A DNA stretch of 64,000 bases from Locusta migratoria (taxonomy: Eukaryota; Arthropoda; Insecta; Orthoptera; Acrididae): assembly GCA_026315105.1 (NCBI GenBank), contig CM048744.1:355695168-355759167 (forward strand), written 5' to 3'. Of the stretch, positions 40,128 to 53,400 are shown one piece after another. The notes beneath the pieces are model-generated. The model was not told where the DNA came from. It saw only the letters and a program-made list of their open reading frames with translations, and ran no database searches. The translations under genes were made by a program, and so were the position numbers. How positions within the stretch are numbered: the first letter of the stretch is position 1; each line of letters begins with the position of its first letter.

Positions 40128-40564
40128 ACCTTTTTCACCCACTGTCGAATGGCGATAAAGCATATGGCATTTTAAACATGATGCCACCGATTTGAATTAT
40201 GTACACTATTTACAAATGTCACATACTACAATGTACTGCTTTTTATCACCCAGAGTGAAACAGTTCCACAAAGGGCAAGATTTTTGCCTACTTGCCATTG
40301 CCAAGAAATTCAAGACAGTCAGTAATATAAAGAAAAACCATAAGCATAGTGTGAATGGTCTGGCAGGACTGAAACAAACACCTGCTATAGAAGCTGTGTG
40401 TCCTGGCACTACCACTAACACTGTCACACCGGCAGGGATCTGAAAGCATTGGCCCTTTAATTGTACATGCCATGCTCTCATAGACAATGGCCTAGCATGG
40501 CCAAAGCAGTCATGTGACTACTCGCAATAATGATAGTGTCACTGCCTGTTCCTGCTATACTGTT
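40128..40564. other. No gene recognised
   Basis: Both strands have open frames over 40192-40487 (83 and 93 residues), but neither shows a family motif. At least one is a shadow, and probably both are chance. Confidence 0.4.
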
Positions 40565-40574
40565 TGCTGTACTT

Positions 40575-40870
40575 ATAATAATAATAATAATTTCGTGTGA
40601 CCCATGGGCCTGGCGCAAGTCTTTCAATTGGGCGCCACTTCAGCGACTTGCGTGTCCCTACCCTATCCCAGTTATCCAACCAGAGAAAGAGGACCTACAG
40701 CTTAAAGTGGAATCTGAACCATGTGTCGTTTCTGGCGACTCCTCACATCGTTGAGAGGTGAAGGATGGGTTAAAGTGCAGACTGAAAAAATCCGAGGTCT
40801 GACCAGGTTTCGAACCCATGGACCTTTGGTTTCCAATTGAGCGCTTTACCCCAAGACCACCAGGTTCGAC
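40575..40870 (-). mobile_element. tRNA-derived SINE, second family
   Basis: On the minus strand the head at 40868-40800 has 'ggtcttggggtaaagcgc' (A-box region) and 'gggttcgaaacctgg' (B box). The body follows with 'gggcgccca'-type sequence and ends in an (ATT)n tail at 40575-40590. The 10 bp repeat 'tgctgtactt' flanks it perfectly (40565-40574 and 40871-40880). Length is 296 bp. It is distinct from the SINE family at 6.8 kb. Confidence 0.9.
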
Positions 40871-40880
40871 TGCTGTACTT

Positions 40881-43800
40881 GTGAAAAGTCAGGATTAATT
40901 TGTATGTTCTTGGCATTACTACATAAAGAGTGGTCCTTTATGGCCAATGTTCACATCACAGACCTCTTTAGTCTTGCAAACATTTCACAGATTTATTCTT
41001 ATAGCAAGTGCCACTGGCACTGGTTCATTTTAAATCACAGCACCGGTTGTCTTTGGGACCAGTGTCAAAGGATGGTGGCAGTGCTTTCCTTACATCGCTA
41101 TTGGAGGTGAGGTACTGGAGGACTGGTGTAAATATTTGAGTGAGGATGGGTGATGAGTAATGCTATAGTTCTAGGAATGAATTATGCATTGGGTTGTGCA
41201 TGTCCAGGCATGAATCTTTGCCGCTTTCAAGCGACATATGAAGTACATGTATCTATGTGCTTTGTGCTTGGAGAAACTTTATAGCCTGCAAATAATGGCT
41301 CTTGCTTGCTGAAGTAAAATTTCTTTTCATTCAATAGCATTAGCAATGACAACTTGGAAAAAATAGAATAAAATCCCCTAAATAACTAACTACAACCAAG
41401 TTTAATTTTGCCGTGCCCATGACAGTTACAGCAGTGCATTCAGACCAATACATAACTCTCATTTTCTGTCAGAGAATGCATGACATAGATGTACAGACCA
41501 AGCCTAAACTTTCCTGCCATCATTCCTGATTCCAACTGTAGGAACACAGTCAGTATAGCACTTGCTCACAAAAGGCAAAGGTCCAAATTTCAAGTCTCTT
41601 TCTGAACACTGTTTTAATCTGTGAGGAAGTTTCAAGTTTTGAATAGTTTTATAAATGCAGCTGCTAATAAACTTGGATAAATGTTTATTCTTATATCAGC
41701 CACCAAGCAACAATAGATTTTCTGCATGGTGATAAAGTTGATAATTTGTTACTGAAAATCTTTAGAAAAATGGCATTAAGAACTCTTAAGGCAGTTACAT
41801 ATATTACAGTTTTAATAACACAAATAATTTCTATTGTTCATATTTTCTCTTTATGCCACATTGAAGTACTTGTAAATTATTTCTCAGTGACATTTTCTAA
41901 CTTTTAGCTGATCCCTTAGTGTAAGTTTCTAAAATAAGCAAACTGTGGATCTAGAACTATAATATTCAGCATTCAAACAGTAGAGTAGGTATTTATTTGT
42001 GTTGTTTCACAGTATACGTCTTTTAGATTGTTTGCATAACAAAATTGCTTTCTGTGCATTGTATTAATAAAAATTTAATATTTTTAAGTTGTAGCAGTGA
42101 ACACTAAAATTACACACTTTCAATCTGTTGATTCCTGTTAGTAGTTATAGTATTAATATTTCTGTCCTTGTATTTTTCTAGATGCCCAACCTGTGTTTCT
42201 TTCTGTGGTGTTAGTCCTCCGTCTATAAGAAGATGTCATTTATTTTTATGAAATCGTACAAGACTAAGCAGTGGTCAGAATCTATCTTCTGTGGGTACAA
42301 CATACTACCAAAAGAACCTTTTGGTTCAAATTGAGTGCAGCTTTTGTCCATTATCCTTTGTTTTATATTTTCCTTTTTAAATTAAATTAAATATGGAGAA
42401 ATTATTTAAACTACAAAAGTAACACTAAACCACAAATTTTTCTCTTAATATTTTAGCTTTTAGTTTCATTGATCATTGTATTAACTGTTCTTATTATCAT
42501 TATTTTCACATTAAGTGAGGGAGATGAAGAATATCATGGTACAAACTTTATTTCTTCTCCTCCATTTCCTTTTAGTTGTCATTTTGTCACAGTCAAATTG
42601 TTGTTGACCAAAGGTTATACCTATATTTGTTAGCATTGTGTAACTGTGTATCTAAGCCGAGTGTACTTGTAGAGATTATTTGAAACACTATTTTATGCTG
42701 TTGCCTGAAAACTTGGACATATAATTTTTTGTTTAATAGAAAGTGATTATAACAAATGATAATAGCAATCTTGTGCTGTTACTTATTTTATAACAAAGCA
42801 TCATTATTGCTGCTTATAATTTATGTACCCACTCTACAAAAGAAAAAATGCTCATTATTTTGTGGCAGTACTCTGAAAGTGAATATACTCTGGCTTCAAT
42901 ATAGTAATAATACACTTTTATGTGCTCATGTTAATTCATCTAACTTTGTGTGTCCATTATTTTGTATTTTGTTTGCTCCAAACATAGGATATTCCTTATC
43001 TTCGTAGTCATCTCATCTTTTACCACTTTGATCAGGTATTAATGTAATAATGTTCTTCATTTTTATCTCATTGCATATTTTTGATAGATGTTGATATGTA
43101 CTGTCTGTTGTAGATTTATACATTCCAAAAGTATGACTGTACATGTAGTATATATAGTATGTTTGGTAGACCTGAACCAACCATGCAGAGGAAAAATATA
43201 TTTATACTCACTGTCACAGTATACAAACACACAGTATAATTTTTGTGACAAAATTAGGTAGGCATACATTAAACTTTACTGAAAAATTTTGTTTTAAAAA
43301 TTTCATCAAAATTGATTGTAGTTAACATACTCTATGGCTATTATGTGTGACATTTTCCCTCTGATTAATTTTATTGTACACATAATTATGTAGCATTTTA
43401 CATAAAGTAATTATATCTAGGGTAAATCATCATACCACTAATTCACATATCATATAGTATACAGTAAAATCGAAAGACTTCCTTAAATTTAAATTGTTTT
43501 AGTTGCTAAGGTGCTGCACATCTGGCAAACATATGAGGCCTTGTTCTCAGGGATTATTTTACTATTGTATATTCAAACATAGTCTGGGGAAATGTGTGAG
43601 AAATGTGGACTCTATATTTTATAATGCATGAAAAATAATTGTCACAAAAGCACATTCTCTTGCATTAGAGTAATATATCATTACCGGTACTTTAAATTAT
43701 TTATGTCAGAAAAAGTTCAGGTTCAAAAAATCTATTATCATAATTGGATGTACAGAGATCACTCACTGAATAGCACAGATCCTTTGTCGTTGACAGGTGC

Positions 43801-44225
43801 ACACACAAACACACACAGACTGTGAGAATATATGTGTGTTCATCGTGCACATTTCATATTTCTCATACTACAGCTCATAAAAGGATGTGGTGATTACTGG
43901 AGGCAGGGAAGCCAAATAACCATGCACTTCACTGTTGCACAACTTTATTCGCTGTTGACAATACAACGTTCAGAACAAGACTGTTTTAAACATGGCGGAA
44001 GCCGAACTAGCCAGCGAGAAAAGCAAAGATTGTCACAAAGATGTCACACTCCACTCGAACTGGTGGCTAGTGCTGCCACAAGGATTTTTCTGGAAGGTCA
44101 CAAGTCTCTTTTATGTGCGCTTGCCAATGACTAATCCTCTCTGCTTTTCAGTGAGTGGTTTCTTCACTACCAAGTACAATTACTTGAAATTATTGTATAT
44201 CAATAACATGATGGTAGGTAAAAAT
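40881..44225. other. No gene seen; one SINE/foldback remnant
   Basis: A long AT-rich stretch without convincing coding sequence. At 41548-41636 a degenerate tRNA-like head plus arm of the foldback family is present ('caaaaggcaaaggtccaaat', 'gttttaatctgtgaggaag'). Frames at 42756-43007 and 43992-44246 have no recognisable motifs. A slightly GC-richer stretch at 43880-44160 may be an unclassified repeat. Confidence 0.45.
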
Positions 44226-44600
44226 AATCATAAAGATGTCCATTGACCTGCATATTGGCATGTATAAAAGAGACTCACATTCGCACATCTTAATTTATAA
44301 GCCACATTCTTCATCAGAAAAAGAGTTTACAAACATTCACACAGTCACCTAAAGCAAAACTCATAAATACATGGCTGCCATCTCCAGGCACTATGGCCAT
44401 AACAGCCAGAGATGGCAGTCTTGTGTTTGAGTTGTGCCCGAGTGTTTGTGTGAATGTATGTACGCTCTTTATCCGACAAAGTTTGCAGCCAAAAGTTTAA
44501 GATCTGTGAATGTGAGTGTTATTTGTAAGTGCCTGTCTGTGGCTCAATGATTGTCTTTAAGGTGAGTTGCTACTTATCCTCATATTACTGACATTCCAAC
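44226..44600. mobile_element. Foldback element of the 15.5 kb family
   Basis: Inverted halves around a centre near 44395: 'ggctgccatctccaggcact' on the left and 'cagccagagatggcagtctt' on the right. The outer parts are 'gagactcacattcgcac' and 'gtgaatgtgagtgttattt'. The right end has 'ggtgagttgctacttatcc', matching the 15.5 kb element end. The hammerhead-like core is decayed ('ccgacaaagtttgcagccaaaag'). Confidence 0.65.
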
Positions 44601-45899
44601 CCAGACTTTTGATTGTTAGATTTTACTTGAAATGATTGTAAGAATTCTAAATTTTTGGAATTTAGTTTTGGTAATAAGCTGTTGTGATTCAGTTCTATTA
44701 CTTTCCACTGAAACAATGTGTCATGATACATTGATCTTGTTATTTTTGTTCCTCTTCTTAAAAGAGGAAATGAAATTTTTTTTCCATATATTTGGATATT
44801 TTGCAGTATTTCAATATGTATTATTAATTATGTTTCCGTCCACCACAAGTAATGTGGTTGAATCATTCCAGAAGAAATATCAATACTTCTGTACTTGAGA
44901 TTTTAGATGATAACCTCTATACTGGTGCTTCTTTATGGCAATATTGAGACTTCTGTGATGACTAGTATTTTAAGCTTGTGTATTATTGCACTACAGTATT
45001 ATCAGTGTTCAATTCTTATTATACTGGTGGATGTGTGGTGTGCAAGTTGTGTTTTTCTATCTGCACTCTTTTATATTTGTTATACAATGTGGTAGCTATT
45101 TAATATGTGTGTTCTGTACAGTATAAATGACAATGTTTTTCTCTGCTTGTACAAGTTCTGCACCTTTTGTGATAAACATTGAATATTTTCCATGGTTTCA
45201 AGTTTTGTATTGTTCGTTGTGAGGAAATAAAGGGTTCTGAACACTGTTAGGCTGTTTACTGTTGTAATTAGTTAGAATATATCATGATTTTAGGTTTACA
45301 AAAGTGACCTGTTTAATATTTTTATGGGATGAAGATTGTGAAGTATTTAATTGTTAAATGATATTTACCTTTAAAGTACAGGTAAGATTCAATTAGTTTC
45401 AATTTCATTGTCCATTTCTTCTGTAGTACCTCCAAGGTAGTGACAAAGGGAAACCATGACAGATGAATGTGCCCATTCTTTGTTGAAGCTTGTCATTTAC
45501 ACATGATGTTCTGCTCTTCTTTTAGAAAGAAAAAGAGTACACACAGTAGGGCCTCTCTACTGTGCAACACATTGTCTAACTTAAATTATTTTACAAATTG
45601 TCATGATCTTCTTTATTTAGCTTTAAGAGAGCACGTGTACCATGTCATTTACTGCAAGTCACATGTAACATACATATTCCCCCACTCAACAGGAAGATCT
45701 CGGGACAACATCTAATTCTATTAAATTTGAAGCAAAACAACTTTTTACCATACAGGGAGAGCTGTCGCATGAAAAATGGAGAAATGTAGAAATAAAATGT
45801 ATAGTGTCCATAACATGTATAATGACACAAAGAGTGAAATCTGATGGTGCAAACAGATAGTAGTTGTCATATAAAGAAAAAATGTATACATTTTCTTTA
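44601..45899. other. No gene seen
   Basis: AT-rich; the open frames are short and Leu/Phe-rich from AT composition. Confidence 0.5.
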
Positions 45900-47345
45900 T
45901 GTGATTAAGGATACCTGCTTTTTACTGCTATTTCAGATCCAATACACCTAATGAAATATGTTATGATATACCTTGTATTTCTGCATATGAGAGGAGAAAC
46001 AGTCTTCTGATCATTGATTATTGATTGATAATGTCGATTCTGATGTGACTGGATAATATTATTCATGGGATTCCACTTTTTATGTGGTTGAAAGCCATTA
46101 TCATAATTTGTAAGATTGTCAGTAAGATATATATTCAACAATTCTGTAATGACTGAATCCCAAAAACTGGAAATTGGAGCTAAAAGTTTTGGTCTGTTGT
46201 ATCAAATTGCATGTCACATGGAAATGCAGTGTTCTGCTACTGTCAATTTCAATGGTTGTAGAAGACGGATATATCTTTTATGAATGAAACTTTCACTCTG
46301 CAGCGGAGTGTGCGCTGATATGAAACTTCCTGGCAGATTAAAATTGTGTTCATATCATTTTGTCTGTATATGCAGAAAACTTTTTAAACACCCAATTTCT
46401 CAGATGTAAATTATCTTTGATGGCTCCTACTAAGACCAGGCTCTTTCCTGGTTGACGGAAAATGACTGATATTTTATTTTGCATAACAAATCTGCCTATT
46501 TTGGAGGACACAATTCCAGCATAAGGAAAGAATGTAGTTGATTTTTAGTCATTATCAGTGTCCTCTGTGCTTGGATTCTCATTATTATAGTTGTACATTG
46601 TCTTTTTAATTCGGTGAGCAGGAAAATTGTTCTCCAGGTGTTTTAATTCTATGTGGAAGTTATCATTTGATGTTATGTGCACCTGATGTATTAAAGTGCT
46701 AAGAACACCAGCAGTGTAGTGATTGCAGTTAGACACCTGTAAATAATGATCTTTGTGCATATGTTTTCTACACACAAAGTGTCTTAATGGCCCATCATTC
46801 TTACGGTGTACTAGTATCTCTAAAAAGGTAAAGTCCCATATTTTTCAATCTCTATTGTAAACTTGATGTTTTCTTGCAATGAATTTAAATGACAATGGAA
46901 TTTATTAAGTTCTTCTCTACCATGAGCCCATATAACAAAAGTATCAGAGCAGAACACTATGGGCTTTAATAGAGCAGACTCTAATGCCTTCTCTTCAAAG
47001 TCCTCCATAAACAGCTCAGCCACCACATGGAACAGAGTGCTCCCAACGGGGACACCATCCATTCGTTCATAAAATTTGTTACTGAATAAAAAGTAAGTTG
47101 GGGAGAGTATGCATTTAAAGAAGGCTGTCAGTGACACACTAAATAAGTTACCAATAACATTAATGATTCTATTAAAGGGACTTTAGTAAAAAGTGAGACC
47201 ACATCAAAACTAACAAATAAGCAAATATGAGCTACTAAGCATAATAGTCTCTGAGCAATTGACAAAATTTTGAGAATTGCATATAGGGTGACAACAATTG
47301 CCCACATACGGCCATTGGGGCACACTGTGTTTAGGAAACTTACGC
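45900..47345 (-). pseudogene. Penelope-like element relic, second family, minus strand
   Basis: Sense order: VSFDVVSLFTKVPLIESL (RT palm motif A region, about 47200), FYERMDGVPVGSTLFHVVAE (motif B, with the 'MGSPLSP' core altered), SDTFVIWAHGREELNKF (motif C region where YVDD reads CSD, losing the active site), then YLQVSNCNHYTAGVLSTLI, an internal break with a foldback arm (46284-46350), and the GIY-YIG C-terminus NIYLTDNLTNYDNGF ending at 45905. Multiple frameshifts. The sequence differs clearly from the Penelope family at 27-32 kb. Confidence 0.75.
46284..46350 (-). repeat. Solo arm of the foldback family
   Basis: 'aatgaaactttcactctgca' to 'ggcagattaaaattgtgtt' matches the arm at 3321-3395. 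No tRNA head follows, so it is truncated. Confidence 0.8.
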
Positions 47346-48260
47346 ACACAGTTCTATATTTCCAGGTGTCTAGCTGCCATCACCCCCCCTCCCTCCCCCC
47401 CCAAACTGCTGGTGTTCTTAGCACTTTAATGCATTGGGTGCAGGTAATATCAGGCAATAAAAACTTCCAAGCAGAATTAGAACATCTGGAGTAAGTTTTT
47501 AAAGAGAATATACTTCTCGCAAAATAAGAAACAACAAACAGCGGACACTGATGATGACTACAATTCAACTTTATTTCTTCCTTATACTGGAAATTTATCC
47601 TCCTAAATAGGCAAGTTGCTTACAAAAAATAAAATAAAGTAGTCTTCTGACCACCAGTAAAGAGCCTGGCCTTAGTAGGGTCTGTCAAAGATAATTTACA
47701 ACTGAGAAACTTGGATGCTTACAAAATTCCCTGTAAGTATGGTTTTGCATATATATGGGCAGATGATACTAGATGTTTGGGAATATGTATAGAACATTAA
47801 AGACATACTCATTTCTGCAACCATCAAAATCAGCAGTAGCAGAACACTGCATTTCCTTGGGACACACAATGGAATGTAATAAAACAAAAATTTTAGCTCC
47901 AGTTTCCAGTTTTTGGGATCCAGTCATTAAAAAATCAGTGGAAATATATCTTGCTAACAATCTAATAAATGTGGCTACAGCTTATAGCTGGATAAAAATT
48001 GGAATACCATGGTTAATATTATCCAGTCACAGTGGAATCGATGTCATCAATCAATAACTAATGATTAGAAGACTGTTTCTCTTCCACCACTGAAGGCAGA
48101 ACATATAACTTATCTGTATCACACTTCAACACCTAATATATGTGCAGAATGATGCTAGCACATATGGTATGTGCAAGAACCATCATAAACACCATGACTG
48201 CAGCTGAGATCTTCAGTGGTTGTCTAATCACCTGAAGATGGCAGAACATCTCTGGACAAA
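47346..48260 (+). pseudogene. Penelope-like relic, same second family, plus strand
   Basis: Begins at YFQVSSCHHPP and TAGVLSTLMHWVQV (about 47360-47440), the linker between RT and GIY-YIG. Frames then break to KSAVAEHCISLGHTMECNKT and SFWDPVIKKSVEIYLANNL (47800-47970), the GIY-YIG C-terminus. The RT domain is absent. It lies head-to-head with the minus-strand relic at 45900-47345. A 3' non-coding part with 'cacctgaagatggcagaac' at about 48230 follows. Confidence 0.7.
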
Positions 48261-50689
48261 TAAATATGCTGGGAAAACTTCAGAAGTCACATCTTATGGA
48301 ACATCTTTGATCTATACCTTAAAATCTTCTGTATTTTGTCAAATACTTTCCCGTTAATAATCAAGATTGGGAAAGAATGATGTCTGATATGGCCATATTT
48401 CTCTATACAGTTTCCTACTTTAGTCATTACTGCACATATTTATTTTGTATTGAAACTTTTATCCATCATGGATGTTAAGTGTCCCCTTAAATTATTATTA
48501 TTGATTTTATGTATTTACTTTGTTAAGGCACTGGTCACTTCATTTACTGGTTTCACCTGACCAAGGAATTGTAGTTTCACAGGCATTGATGCCATCAAAG
48601 AAAACTACTCCACTATTAATACTGACAGTCACAACTGCAGGAACACTACAACATTGGAAGTACCAGTTCCCGAATTGCTGCAAAAGGCCACACTACTCCT
48701 GAGACAATCACATGTGTGTAATATGATGGCCTGAAGTAAGTTAAAAGAGCCAACACATTTGGCCTGTCGGGCAGTGCTTTGTGCACTCCATAGTTCATTG
48801 TGTCTTTATTGCACATTATTTCACTGGATGTGTGACTTCACCTGGATACAGTGCTCTGCAGTGCTTCAAGACTTGTTTACAGATTGATATTTAGAAATTG
48901 TTGTGAACTGTCAAGGGAACTTTCACACAGATGCTTGGACTTCATTAGTCTGAAATGATTGTTCTCCAATTCCCAAAGATGAATATTACTAAAGTTGAGG
49001 GGACTTTCTGTTAAAGTGCACCTACATTACCTTAATAACAACACCCTACAAGAGGCACAGATCATTCCTTCCCAAGGTTCGCCTATTCCTAATCAACTGT
49101 CTTCTACAAAACTGGTACAGGTCACGCCTCTGTATTCACCTCCCCGAGGCACTGACCATCCCTTCTGTGGGTTCACCCATCCGTTTCCTCTCCTACCCAA
49201 AATCCTAATTTGGATACTTGTAGTCTTGAATTAATTATTCTATGCACACATTTTTCTTCTAATTATTTCCACATATATTTAATCAAAAGAAAAATGTTCT
49301 CCATAAACCTTTTGTACTGCCCTTACCTAACATTTCTTCTATAGCACATTAATTCCTTGTTACATACCCTGTTTCGTTGCTTATTGATTCCTATTGTCTC
49401 ACTACCCTCAGTTTAATAGCTTATTTCTTCACGACATTACGTTTTTCATATAATTTTATTCATTAAATTTCTGTAAACATCTCTTAACATTCTTAACTAC
49501 ATTATTTAAATGAAATTTTTGTATTAGAATAATTTAAAGAAACAACCATTTTCTGTATATCTTTAGCTAGATATAGTAATGTTACTTTTATTTTCTCATC
49601 TCTCACCACCCTTTTTTCTAATATTTCCAGTTACGTCCTGTTATCCTCCACTTTAAATTGTGGCTTGACTAACGTGAGTCTATTATACATTATTTTCATC
49701 AGTCTGTGTTGTCAGCCTATAATTGCACAATTCATGACAATTTAATATTTAAAAAAAGCACTGTGTTGTCAAAACAAGTGAAATACTTTCCCTGCAAACC
49801 TACTGCTGCCTGTAATTTAGAAGAAACTGTCAAAAAGAGAAGAGATGCAGTGATAGGAACTTCAAATATGGAAACAGGGAGGACAGAATTAGTACTTCAA
49901 AAGGAGGAGAAAGAAAGAAAGAAAAGAAAGAGAGAGGTTTGTTTAGGTTTTAAAATTAAAGAAGACATGCACCAAAGATGTTTCCAGATGAGATACTTTA
50001 TGATTTACATCTTATTTTTTTGGTTACCGTGTTGTTGTTACTTCAGATAGGAGGACATACTCATCAGTTCCTCCTTGTAACTCTGAACTGCTGAAGATAT
50101 CTTCATATATTTTACTAATAATGCTGGGGTTGGTACGAAGGAAGTTTCCTGTCTACCCCAAATATGAACATCAGCAGTGTAAATTGTAGATATCCTTCTA
50201 TTTATTCTCTCAGGTGTGCAGGTCAATGCTGTTTTGTATTTTTCATTTGTTTATTTATCTAATTAGGGCCATCAGGCTCTCTCTTACATTGGGCCATGTT
50301 TTTACTCATACAGTACTTTGTATATCTGAGTTACCTATAATTTAACAATGGTTTAATAGATAAATTATTAATAAGGTATTACTGTAATGACATAATTTAA
50401 ATGGATTGAATTCATATAAACAGGATATAAATAAACAGTATTCACTAAACTTTAATAAAATTAATACTAGTAATACTAATGAAACCACTTCTTCTGCTAC
50501 CGATTTAATAATGGAAATAATTACATTGCCACTGGCAGATACAACATGTATTTTTGAGTATGCAGAAACTGATTATGAGTTAGGGAATACTGATATAAAG
50601 AAGTAAGAAAAACTGTACTTCATGAGAACAATGGGAATTGCAGAATATCTGGAAAAGGTATGGATCTGAAGTTGTAGCAAGAGCTAAAT
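48261..50689. other. No convincing gene
   Basis: AT-rich. The frame 49706-50050 (114 residues) has a Lys/Glu/Arg-rich stretch (KEEKERKKRKRE) and ends in hydrophobic residues. It has no family motif, and the charged part comes from a purine-rich run, so it is not called as a gene. Confidence 0.45.
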
Positions 50690-51000
50690 GGAATAGAGAA
50701 TGACATTTTTATTGCTTTAGTAGATGTTCCATTAACTGTTGTTTGAAGCTAGTTGTGTGAATCTCTGATATTAGTGAGGGAGGTTGGTCCAAAGCCTGTT
50801 TCCTGCTACTGAAAAGGTCTGTGAGAAAGCGGCTGAGTGATGGAGAATGACAGAAAGTGTTTTGCTCTGGTAGGAAAGTGTACTTCTGCTGTGTTGTTCA
50901 CCCAAGAGTGTTAAGGTTAAAGAAAGGTATGAGGGACTATGTAGCTTAATAAGAGAGTAGAGGAAACAGAGTTTGAAAATCTCTGCCCTTGTCAGCACAA
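50690..51000 (-). pseudogene. LINE RT C-terminal tail fragment
   Basis: The minus frame contains LSYQSKTLSVILHHSAAFSQ and then TFSVAGNRLWTNLPH, the 'SFSVAAPRLWNSLP' signature found near the C-terminus of many CR1/jockey/I-type LINE ORF2 proteins. Only the final 60-80 residues are present. The 3' UTR probably extends to about 50240 ('agggccatcaggct'). Confidence 0.55.
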
Positions 51001-51092
51001 GTTAGCTGCATATAAGATGGTGAAATATGATCATAGAGTTGAGTGTTACAGATATATTGAACACAGGAGTTCATAACTAGTTCCAATGTCAT

Positions 51093-52418
51093 GAAAGGTG
51101 TATGGATTTAATGGCAACAGAGGGGGGAAAGGGATCCTAGGATCCTGGCAGGTTTCGCAAAAATATAAGGTATGTATAATAAAGATGTTATTATTGACGG
51201 GATAGGTGAGGTCACAGGCAGGTGTGGCTGACTCTCAAAGACTCTGATAATTCCACATCATTTACAATTCATTAATAATGTTTAACACCTGACTGCAGAT
51301 GTCAAACACAAGCTTAATATTGTGGATTAAAGAAATATATTGGCCCTGTAATCTGCAGGATAGTCTGTTCCTTTACATTTTATAAATGTGGCTCCTGCTG
51401 CCAGTTCCAAAATCAAAACTCTCCCATCCAAAATATGTGACTGGTTACTAACTTATAAATGATATTCTCAGCAACATGTTTGTGTACAAATTGACTATTT
51501 ATTCTGATGGATCAATGTCCATATCAAGAAATCATAAGCAAAACAAATATATTGATTACAATATTAGGTTGACACTAATGATTACTTAATCATACTACTG
51601 CTGTTTAAAAGGAAATGAGAACAGTTATATTTGTGCTACACCACTGACCAGCAAGGCAATCCTATTCCTATGATGTTCAATCTATGTAAATGTTTCATAA
51701 ACAAGAATTAAATTGCTTGATGTTCAATCTATGTAAACATTTCATAAAAAGGAAGTTAAAATGCTGTAGGTCTCAAACATGCAGTGCGGGACTCAAAGTG
51801 AGGGACACTATTTTCAAAGGGTTAGAAACCCATCACAATTCCTGTCTACAGGTGTGAGCAGGCAGTACATTACACAATGTGGTATGGCAGTGAGAGCTTA
51901 GTGAGCAGATGTGGGATGGTGCCTGACTGTTGATTGCTGAAGATTCGTGCCCACAAAACAATGTCATGGTCCAAAAAATTGGAAGATGTTACTACTGAGA
52001 AATCAGCCACTTCATTCCCAGCCACTTACAGTTCCAACGACCTTCAACAGTTCTTCTGCAAAGTCTCTGCCACGTCAGTTTTTATATACTGGTACACATT
52101 AATTACTGAAGGCCAAAGATTACTCCAAAACTATGAGCAAGGCGTAATCAGAGCATCAGTGCTACTAATAAGGCTGGCTGACTGTATTCTTGCTTCACTA
52201 GAATTCTTGAGCACACATTCAACGTTCGGAGCAAACCCCAAATTACCAAGACTAGAAGTCAAAGCTAAATGAAATAAGCGTCCTTCACACTAAGAGTAGC
52301 TGTAGAAGTTATTTCTTCTCTGCCTGGAGCCGAGTAAGCAACCCCCATATCGTCATTCCTTGGAGGCAAAGCACGAAGTTTTCTTCTTGCTGTTCACAGC
52401 ACCTCTTCCCCCCCCCCC

Positions 52419-52478
<60 letters not shown>

Positions 52479-52556
52479 CCAGCTGTCTCTTAATACCAAA
52501 GATCTTCCTGATTCTGAGCATTGGCCAGTGGAAAATCACCCTCAGAAGATTAATAC
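51093..52556. repeat. 1.46 kb direct repeat, left copy
   Basis: Aligns over its length with 53722-55242 at roughly 80-90% identity. Shared blocks include 'gaaaggtatgtataataaag' (51163/53858 region), 'gtgaggtcac', 'ttaacacctgactgcaga', 'ggtctcaaacatgcagtgcg', 'gggatggtgcctgactgttg', 'actactgagaaatcagccac' and a (CT)n tract. No coding capacity is evident. It may be a transposon family or an old segmental duplication. Confidence 0.8.
52423..52475 (+). repeat. (CT)n microsatellite
   Basis: About 26 CT units preceded by C13, at the equivalent position of the (CT)n in the right repeat copy. Confidence 0.95.
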
Positions 52557-53400
52557 AGGGTGTCTCACAAAAGACGCCTACCAGGCATCCGTGGATCGCA
52601 CGGTACGGCTCCCAGCCGCCGCCACCGCATCCACTGGCCATGGCAGCACCTGATTCTTGGACTCTATTGAGCCGCGGGCGCATACACTGAATTAAAGTCT
52701 AAAAAACATTGCCATCTGACTAACCTAAGCTTACCTATATTTACAGTAGATGTTCAAAATGATGTCCCTCTATGGAAAGAGCAGCCTGACATCTCTTGGA
52801 AACATTTGTGAACACTTGATGAAATTTGGCTGCCGAAATCTGGGAAATGACTAGTCGAATGCTGTCTTCCAACTCTTCAAGTATATGGGGATTGCTTGCA
52901 CACACCTTGTCTTTTAACATTCCCCAAAGATAAAAGTCACAGGGATTTAGATCTTGAGAACGAGGAGGCCAGTCAACTATCCTATCATCAAAATCACTTC
53001 ATATTGCTGCCATAGAAGCATTGCAAATAAGTGGTCTTGCATTGTCCTGCACGAAATAACCATACAGATTTTTGTTGGGTGAAAGTGTTTGAAAAAATGG
53101 ATGCAAGATATTGTTCACTTACCTGTCAGAATTTATCGTTTCATGAAAAGAGATTCGCCTAGTCATTTCCCAGATTTTGGCAGCTGAAATTCATCCAGTG
53201 TTTGCAAATGTGTTCAAGAGATGTCAGGTTGCTCTTTCCATAGAGGGACATAATTTTGAACATCTACTGTAAATAAAGGTAAGCTTAGATTACTCAGATG
53301 GCAATGATTTTTAGACCTGAACTCAGTGTATGCCCCCGCAGCACAATAGAGTCCGAGAATCGGGTGCTGCTGTGGGTGGCAGCAACTGGGAGCTGACAAA
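52555..53400 (-). mobile_element. mariner/Tc1-superfamily transposon relic with inverted ends
   Basis: The left end is TA followed by 'cagggtgtctcac', a mariner-type terminus. The minus strand from about 53090 encodes YFVQDNARPLI, VDWPPRSQDLNPCDFYLWG, MLKDKVCASNPHILEELEDS and a terminal GHHFEHLL. This is the C-terminal half of a DDE/D transposase (the second Asp in QDNA and the third acidic residue region in PCDF). Arms of about 200 bp (52605-52818 and 53198-53398) are inverted copies of each other and contain the coding 3' end, so the element is a rearranged, partly palindromic relic. Confidence 0.75.

Noticed and set aside
40192..40487. Overlapping frames on both strands (83 and 93 residues)
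   Set aside because: Mutually exclusive shadows with no motif; the region borders a SINE and microsatellites.
49706..50050. 114-residue frame with a KEEKERKKRKRE stretch
   Set aside because: Driven by a purine-rich run; no domain, no splice context I could defend, no similarity recognised.
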